Below are positions 57,089 to 64,000 of a DNA stretch of 64,000 nucleotides, piece after piece; within the stretch, counting starts at the first letter, position 1, and every line of letters starts with the position of its first letter. The position numbers and the translations under genes are program-made. The notes below the pieces were generated by a model. It was not told where the DNA came from. It made no database searches and saw only the letters and a list, made by a program, of their open reading frames with translations. The stretch covers positions 43,996 through 107,995 of the forward strand of contig CM074812.1 of the NCBI GenBank assembly GCA_037447605.1, written 5' to 3'. Source of the DNA: Zygnema circumcarinatum. Lineage: Eukaryota; Streptophyta; Zygnematophyceae; Zygnematales; Zygnemataceae.

Positions 57089-58355
57089 GTCTTTAGGATC
57101 ACTACCAAGTCTAAGAGGATGAAAATGCCGAGTCACAGGGAACTTCACAAACTCTAAAACTTAAATAAAAAATGGGGAGGGGGAAGGTGGAGGTAAGGTT
57201 GTGGGGCTGGGGAGAGGAAGGGTGTCGGGGAATCTCAAATTTCTTTGAAGTTCAAGATTGTCGAATCTCAAAAGTTTTGGGATTTGAAAGGACGCACCAC
57301 GCCCTTGGTTTGAGGGAACTGAAGGTGTGAAGGCCTCAAGGGTCGCAGAAAAGAAGGCTGCCGCGTCCTCAGCGCGCGCAGGCCCATGGCCCCCCATGGC
57401 CGCATGGGTCGATACCCCTCGCTCGGCATGCAGTCCATCGCCATCGCTGTATCAGACTGCAGCACCACCAAACGCATTACAGTTTCAAAAACCGTGTCGT
57501 TCATTGTTTCGGAGTCTGGATTCTGGGGTTTCATAGAGAATTTTAGGGTTGCAGGTCCAGATAGTTAAGCTTCAAAGTAAAGGATCTCATTCAGGATTTG
57601 ACAAGATTCGTTGGTTTCAGAACATTAAGAGCTTCTCGCGTAACATTGTACTCCGGAATTCAAATATGAAGGAATTGAGGATCTCTGTGTGTCAATGCTA
57701 GCATGAGCGCTTCAACGAATCAGGGATTTAAGTGGTTTCTAAACTTCAAATTTCAGGTTTCGCGAGCTACAAGTACCATAATAAAGCAGATTTTGTTCTT
57801 GTTCCATCATGTGTTGTTTTTGGGAAAAAAGGGAGGGCGAGGGGGGAAGAAAAAGATAAAGTACGTGATTGCAGAATGCAGCAGTTTCTCCTTTGGGGCG
57901 TTACCCTGATCATTTGAATCACCCTCACACCCAAAAATCCTGAGCTCTCTAATGTCCCTAAAAGCTTGAGCAGCCCTGAGCTACCCCATAAAGCCCAGCA
58001 GTCGGAACCCAAAACCCTGCAAGCCTCATAGAGCCGTGGAGCATGCCAGGCGCGTTCCCGCAAGCCATGAAGGCCCCGCCATGGATTCCCGCCAAGCTCA
58101 GGCGGGCCTTGGGGCCTTCGCACGGTTCCCTGTTCGCATGAACGTGCCCTGCTCTGTTTCCCGTTACACAGCGCGTCGACACGTGCAGGGAACGTCGTTG
58201 GATATCGTTAAATATCGTACCTACCGATACAGTACATTACTGTCGTAGTATGGAACTGAACTAACTGCTGAGCAGCGAGCAGGGCAGGGCTTTCTCGCCC
58301 CTCCCTCTCTTTCCCTCGCTCTCTCTCTCTCTCTCTCTCTCCGGCGGCAGGCGCC
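57089..58355. promoter_or_regulatory. Divergent region between the B3 and PRP22 genes
   Basis: It should contain the start of the B3 gene and the promoters of both. A minus-strand frame (57268-57534) could be a leader exon but has no B3 character. ATCGTTAAATATCGTACC near 58203-58222 and a CT run at 58298-58343 directly precede the PRP22 start. Nothing else is recognised. Confidence 0.4.
58298..58343 (+). promoter_or_regulatory. Pyrimidine (CT) patch just upstream of the PRP22 start codon
   Basis: A CCCTCCCTCTC then (CT)n run ends 13 bases before the ATG at 58356. Similar CT patches on the coding strand precede the p24, helical-protein, triple-KH, basic-protein and fasciclin genes. They resemble the plant Y-patch core promoter element. 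Confidence 0.6.
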
Positions 58356-61300
58356 ATGGGGGGAGGGGGCGCCTTGGACGGGCTCCGCAAGCTCGAGTAC
58401 CTCTCGCTCGTGTCCAAAATCTGTAGCGAGTTGGAGACGCACATCGGCGTGGCGGACAAGACGCTGGCGGAGTTCATAGTGGAGCTCGCCAAGGAGAGCG
58501 AGACGGAGGAGGCCTTCGGGAAGGCGCTCAAGGAGAACGGGGCAGAGCTGCCGCCCTACTTCGTGAAAACACTGCTCACTGTCATCCATGCAGTGCTCCC
58601 GCCTGCATCCCGCAGCAAAAAGGGGAAGGCGAAGGCGGGGGCGGGAGCGGGAGGGGCGTTTCCCGGGTTGGCAATAAAGGATGACAAGAGTAGGATGAAA
58701 GTTATGCAGAAGGAGTTGGAGGAGGAGGTGGAGTTGAGGGAGCGAGAGAAGGGAGGGGGCTTTGCAGAGAGGGACGAGGGTCGAGGGAGGGAGGAGGAGG
58801 ATGAGTGGCGAGAGAGGGAGGGGGAGGGGAGGGGGCGAGGGAGAGGCGAGGAGAGGGGGTGGGAGAGGGATGCGGAGAGACGGCGAGAAAGGAGAGAGAG
58901 GGGAGATCACAGGGAGGATGCCAGAGAAGGAGCAGGGGAGAGGACGGATAGAGGAAGAGGGGGAGACGGTGAGGGGAGAGGTCAGAGAGAGGGGCGTGGA
59001 GGAGTGGGTTTGGATGGGAGAGGAGATGCAGGTGCTCAGCCGAGTGCGAGCGGCGAGTTAGAGCTGTATGGAATATATAAGGGACGTGTATCAAGGATAA
59101 TGGACTTCGGATGCTTTGTACAAATAGATGGGTCTGGGAGAGATAGGAAAGAAGGGCTTGTCCACGTGTCACAAATTGCAGCAAGGAGGGTAATGAATGC
59201 AAAGGATGCGGTGGAGAGAGATCAACAGGTATGGGTGAAGGTGATTTCTGTATCTGGCCCGAAGTTATCACTCAGTATGAGGGATGTGGATCAGAAGACA
59301 GGGCAGGACCTTCTTCCTATGAAGAAGCCAACAACGGAGGAGGAAAATCGGTCGAATCCTTCCGGGCCTTCTAACGGAGGTTCTACTCGGGGTCTTTCCG
59401 GAATTCGCATCGTTGAAGAAGACGAAGGTGGGGGGAGGAGACCCGGGAAGCGAATGTCATCCCCTGAAAGATGGGAGGCCAAGCAATTAATTGCGTCCGG
59501 AGTACTCGACCCGAGGGAATATCCCCATTTCGACGATGAAGCTGGGGGCCTATTGTATCAGGAGGAAGGGGGCGAAGAGGAGCTAGAAATTGAACTCAAC
59601 GAGGATGAACCAGCTTTTCTAAGGGGCCAGACACGCGCTAGTATCGATGCTTCACCTGTAAAAATTGTGAAAAACCCAGACGGGTCATTGCAGCGAGCAG
59701 CTATGACACAGTCTGCGTTAGCGAAAGAAAGACGCGAATTACGGGAACAGCAGCAGAGGACCATGCTTGACAGCATTCCTAAGGATTTGAATAGGCCATG
59801 GGAAGACCCTATGCCAGAAAGCGGAGAGCGTCACTTGGCGCAGGAGCTTCGAGGAGTAGGTTTAAGTGCTTATGACATGCCAGAGTGGAAGAAGGACGCA
59901 TTTGGAAAGGCGCCAACTTTTGGTCAAAGGTCAAAGCTGTCCATGCAAGAGCAGCGGCAGACTCTCCCAATTTACAAGCTAAAAACGGAGCTGGTGAAGG
60001 CTATAAATGAGAATCAGGTGCTCGTGGTTATTGGGGAGACGGGATCAGGGAAGACGACCCAAATGACGCAGTATATGGCAGAAGCTGGGTACACAACTCG
60101 CGGGAAAATAGGGTGTACCCAGCCGCGTCGTGTAGCAGCCATGTCGGTAGCAAAGCGTGTTGCCGAAGAATTTGGATGCAGGCTTGGGGAGGAGGTGGGA
60201 TACGCGATTCGATTCGAGGACTGCACAGGCCCTGAAACTGTAATTAAGTACATGACGGACGGAATGCTTCTGCGGGAAATTTTAGTCGATGAAGAGTTGA
60301 GCCAGTATTCAGTAGTCATGCTAGACGAAGCACACGAACGCACCATTCACACAGATGTGCTTTTTGGTCTGCTGAAAGATCTGCTGCGCCGCCGTAAGGA
60401 TCTACATCTCATCGTCACCTCGGCTACTCTTGATGCAGAAAAATTCTCCACTTATTTCTTCCAGTGCCCCATCTTCACTATTCCAGGCCGTACCTTCCCT
60501 GTGGAAATCCTTTACACAAAGGCTCCGGAGAGTGATTATTTAGATGCAGCCCTCATCACAGTCATGCAGATTCATTTAACGGAACCGGAGGGAGACATTC
60601 TGCTTTTCCTTACCGGACAGGAAGAAATCGACACTGCCTGCCAGATTCTGTATGAAAGAATCAAGGGTCTCGGACCCAGTGTCCCTGAACTCATCATTCT
60701 CCCTGTCTATAGTGCGCTTCCCAGTGAAATGCAGACAAAGATCTTTGACCCTGCCCCGGCAGGTACACGTAAAGTCGTAGTTGCTACCAATATTGCTGAA
60801 GCATCGCTTACTATTGATGGAATCTACTATGTGGTGGATCCGGGGTTTTCGAAACAGAAGGTTTATAATCCGAAATTAGGTCTAGATTCCCTCGTTATTA
60901 CTCCCATCTCGCAGGCTTCTGCACGGCAGCGTGCAGGGCGAGCCGGCCGTACAGGACCCGGGAAGTGCTACCGCTTGTTTACAGAGAGCGCGTACAGGAA
61001 TGAGATGCTACCCACAACAGTGCCAGAAATTCAGCGTACGAATCTGGGAATGACCGTGCTGACTCTCAAAGCTATGGGGATAAATGACCTTTTGGCGTTC
61101 GATTTCATGGACCCCCCCCCACCACAGGCTTTGATTTCAGCTATGGAGCAGCTCTACAATCTCGGAGCATTGGATGAAGAGGGCCTTCTTACTAAACTCG
61201 GCCGAAAAATGGCGGAGTTCCCTTTGGAGCCCCCCTTGTCAAAGATGCTGATTGCAAGTGTGGATTTAGGGTGCAGCGACGAGATTTTGACGATCATTTC

Positions 61301-62364
61301 TATGTTGCAAGCGCAAAATATTTTCTATCGTCCTCGTGAAAAGCAGGCGCAGGCTGATCAGAAGAGGGCAAAATTCTTCCAGCCGGAGGGCGATCATCTC
61401 ACCCTCCTTGCAGTTTATGAGGCTTGGAAGGCAAAGAACTTTTCAGGGCCGTGGTGCTTTGAGAACTTCGTGCAATCTCGGTCGCTGCGACGAGCACAGG
61501 ATGTGCGGAAGCAGCTCCTCACAATCATGGACAGGTAAGTTATGGGCCATATTTACTATGTCTCCTCCTTTACACCTAATAGCAGAGAAGCAGTAGTCTC
61601 TCATCGACTCGTCCAAACCCATTTCCTGCTCCTGCCTGTCTCGCTTTTCCTACTTTCTCACTATTTCTCTCCCTAGTCGTTTTTGTCCCTCATTCGCTCC
61701 TTTGCCCCCCCTCCTCTGAAAGATCACTACTTTGATTGAACGGTGTTGAAACTCGTGGGACTATCAACATGGGCCAAATGTATTGCATGTGCTAGTTAGT
61801 TTTACAAGGGGTCCGGCAGGTTCACAGTCACACAGGCAGAGAAAGTGGGGGGTTGGGGAAGCTCGTATTCTTCATCAAACTAAACCGAACCAAACTGTTC
61901 ACCAAACTGTTTCTGCAAACTTATCTCCGCAATGACAGCCCCGCTTTCCCTCTCGCTGCTGCTGCTGCAGGTATAAGCTGGATGTTGTCAGTGCCGGTCG
62001 AAACTTCACAAAGATTCGGAAAGCAATTTGCAGCGGCTTCTTCTTCCATGCGGCCCGCAAGGACCCCCAGGAAGGTTACCGCACGCTGGTGGAGAATCAG
62101 CCCGTGTACATTCATCCGAGCTCTGCCCTCTTCCAGAGGCAGCCCGACTGGGTGATCTACCACGAGCTGGTGATGACCACAAAGGAGTACATGCGCGAGT
62201 GCACTCTCGTGGACCCCAAGTGGTTGGTGGAACTGGCCCCGCGGTTTTTCCGACAGGCGGATCCGACAAAACTGAGCAAGCGGAAGCGGCAGGAGCGCAT
62301 AGAGCCGCTCTATGATCGATACCATGAACCCAACTCCTGGAGGCTCAGCAAACGGCGTGCTTAA
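58356..62364 (+). CDS. PRP22: Pre-mRNA splicing DEAH helicase PRP22/DHX8
   Basis: Two exons, 58356-61534 and 61971-62364, give 1190 residues with a GTAAGT donor and CAG acceptor (phase 2). The N-terminal helical region ([20 protein letters not shown]) matches DHX8. A long Arg/Glu/Gly repeat lies at about 115-225 in place of the usual RS/RD-rich segment. The S1 RNA-binding domain is at about 232-308 ([28 protein letters not shown]). Helicase motifs follow: GETGSGKTT (about 559), DEAHERT (656), [10 protein letters not shown] (688) and [17 protein letters not shown] (about 862). The ratchet and OB-fold region follows, with exon 2 giving [32 protein letters not shown] and [20 protein letters not shown]22 releases mature mRNA from the spliceosome after exon ligation, powered by ATP. 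The whole helicase core sits in one 3.2 kb exon. The start is the first ATG after a CT patch. Confidence 0.96.
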
Positions 62365-62502
62365 GTTTGAGAGCATGAGAATATAACAGGCGTGGAAACC
62401 CGATGGAGGAGCGATGTGTGACAACGCTGTGATGTGCAAGTTGTGCAGTTTCCCGTTTAATTTTGTAGCCCCCTTGTGTTCTTTACAGTGGCAGCGGCAG
62501 TG

Positions 62503-62680
62503 TGAAAGCGAGAGAGAACGAGAGGGAGAGGGAGAGGGAGAGGGAGAGGGAGAGGGAGGGAGAGGGAGGGAGAGGGAGAGGGAGGGAGAGGGAGAGGGAG
62601 AGGGAGAGGGGAGGGAGATGGAGAGGGAGCGGGAGAGGGAGATGGAGAGGGAGAGGGAGAGGGCGAGGGAGAACGCGAAA
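62503..62680. repeat. (GGGAGA)n polypurine repeat
   Basis: About 175 bases of GGGAGA/GGGAGG-type units lie 140 bases after the PRP22 stop, perhaps in the 3' untranslated region or just beyond. The opposite strand is pure pyrimidine. Confidence 0.9.
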
Positions 62681-64000
62681 AAAACTGATGGAGGCTTGGG
62701 ATAGTCAAGGTAGCTGATCGCGTATGCGTCATTAGAAGTTGAAAAAGGCTTCGTTTACAGAATGAGTAGGGGTACACTGTACCGCATGTTCAATCTTGGT
62801 AGTGAGTAAGGCAAAGGCGAACACAGAGGCGGATCTTTGCTGTAGATCTCGCGAAAGCTTGAAGCCAATAGCGAGATCGACAAACTCTGCCAGGGGCCTG
62901 CCTTTTGGGCGAGTCAAGTTACTCGTCAGTCTTTTTTGTTGTCGTTTTGCTATCATATATGAAACATGGACATATCAAAGCCGTCAATGTCAATCATTGC
63001 TCGCTGGACAATTGGTCGATTGCTACATCTCGCACCCCCATGAGCAGAAGTTCGATGTGCAAATGACTAATCAGTTTGTGGCGAAATCGGAGCACAGAAG
63101 ATTGCAGTTTGTGAGAGGATGACATCACAATCAGGAATGCAAAGGCAGAGAGTGACTTCATGTGCTGTGAAGAGATCATCTTGAGCCAAATTCATTCCTT
63201 TCCATTGTCCTTGCACATATTTCATTTGTGCTCACGGTCACATAGCGTCACAGACTTACCAAAGCTGAGTTCCATAGGTTTTAGGGCTCTTTAAGGTCTT
63301 CTACACTAAAGAGCCTAAAAAGGCCACAAAACCGAACGCGTACTGCCTCCGAGGTGTTCAAAGGGTCTATGCGTGTCACTACCCCATATGTCGCAACAAA
63401 TACGTTTTTAACAAAATGAAAATGTACAGAAATGACAGTTGGGAAAAGGTAAGAAAAGAAAAAGAAGCAATTTATAACTTGGAGATATACAAGTTGCGGC
63501 AAAGGAACAGCTGCCGGTTGCTGCGCGGAGCCCATCTCCCTCCAAAGGCTGGACCTGCATCTGCCACCTCGCGAAGGAAAGAGAGTGCGGGCGAACTGCG
63601 AGTGAAAGAGAGTGGCAAGACTGGAGGTGAATCTCGGATTCCCCTGCAAATTGGTCTGAAACCAGAAACCAAATATTGCCACATAACCTCCACGGAATTT
63701 CCTCCAAAGTAGAGCACGGAACACCCCTGCGAGCAGACAATAGCAAGGAAGGGTCAGATCACACACAGCACTCCTTCCAAACACATCAGCAAAAACCCCT
63801 CTTGCTCCGTCTCTTAACCCATACCTCATCAACAACCCGAACACACAAAAGAATCAGTCGAAGCGCTCCGTCTCGACACTCTCCATCACCGCCAAACGTT
63901 CGCCTCCTTTTGCATGCTGTACATGGATAGCCTCACCTCTTCCTCCTCCCCCTCCCCCTCACTCCCTCCCTCCCTCCCTCCCTCCTCCCCCTCCCTCCTC
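62681..64000. other. Unassigned region at the right edge
   Basis: No gene is supported. A 187-codon minus-strand frame (63281-63844) and a 98-codon plus-strand frame (63416-63712) have no recognised domain. The last 60 bases are a CCCT/CCTCC tract cut by the window end, which by analogy with the rest of the window could lie near a promoter or in an intron of the next gene. Confidence 0.4.

Noticed and set aside
63281-63844. 187-codon minus-strand frame
   Set aside because: No domain, and other strands and frames are also open there; it cannot be separated from chance.

Overview
This window is nuclear DNA of a eukaryote, most likely from the green lineage and perhaps a streptophyte alga. Most genes are cut by short GT-AG introns. 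The best-read proteins match plant families: a p24 beta cargo receptor, a FLOWERING LOCUS K/PEPPER-like triple-KH protein, an LTA3-like dihydrolipoamide acyltransferase, a peroxisomal adenine-nucleotide carrier, a fasciclin-like protein, and a two-B3-domain protein of the At5g58280/At3g19184 type. Family assignments come from recognising sequence patterns. No database was searched. The lineage is an inference. I see no ribosomal RNA, intact tRNA, CRISPR or prokaryotic operon.

Layout, left to right. 1043-3072 (+) p24 beta protein. 4417-6840 (-) intronless protein with a possible KH-like segment and four degenerate RRM-like repeats. 7450-10868 (-) unidentified helical multi-exon protein. 11679-15321 (-) triple-KH protein. 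16342-26672 (-) very large HEATR6-like HEAT/ARM protein with about 20 short exons. 27472-32070 (+) coiled-coil protein. 32942-34728 (-) unrecognised basic protein. 35478-39232 (-) GT10 alpha-1,3-fucosyltransferase. 40437-45873 (+) E2 acyltransferase. 47285-49822 (+) peroxisomal carrier. 51469-52458 (-) fasciclin-like protein. 52746-54144 inverted-repeat (foldback-like) element. 54599-57088 (-) B3 protein. 58356-62364 (+) PRP22/DHX8 splicing helicase. The rest is intergenic and rich in CCCT/GGGA tracts.

The genes do not form one pathway, but themes recur: RNA processing (four-RRM protein, triple-KH protein, PRP22), the secretory pathway and cell surface (p24, fucosyltransferase, fasciclin), and organelle metabolism (E2, peroxisomal carrier). 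For six genes (p24, triple-KH, fucosyltransferase, E2, carrier, fasciclin) and PRP22, exon phases were summed by hand and give one uninterrupted reading frame.

The most interesting observations are these. The E2 protein appears to have lost its catalytic histidine (Gln in the DHRxxDG motif) while keeping the lipoyl lysine and the E3-binding domain. A 1.4 kb element has about 200 bp inverted arms, each built from two related modules. Dense GTAC clusters, including a head-to-head CCGTACAA pair, sit in several promoters and resemble SBP-domain/CRR1 targets. The intronless protein with four degenerate RRM-like repeats may be an undescribed architecture.
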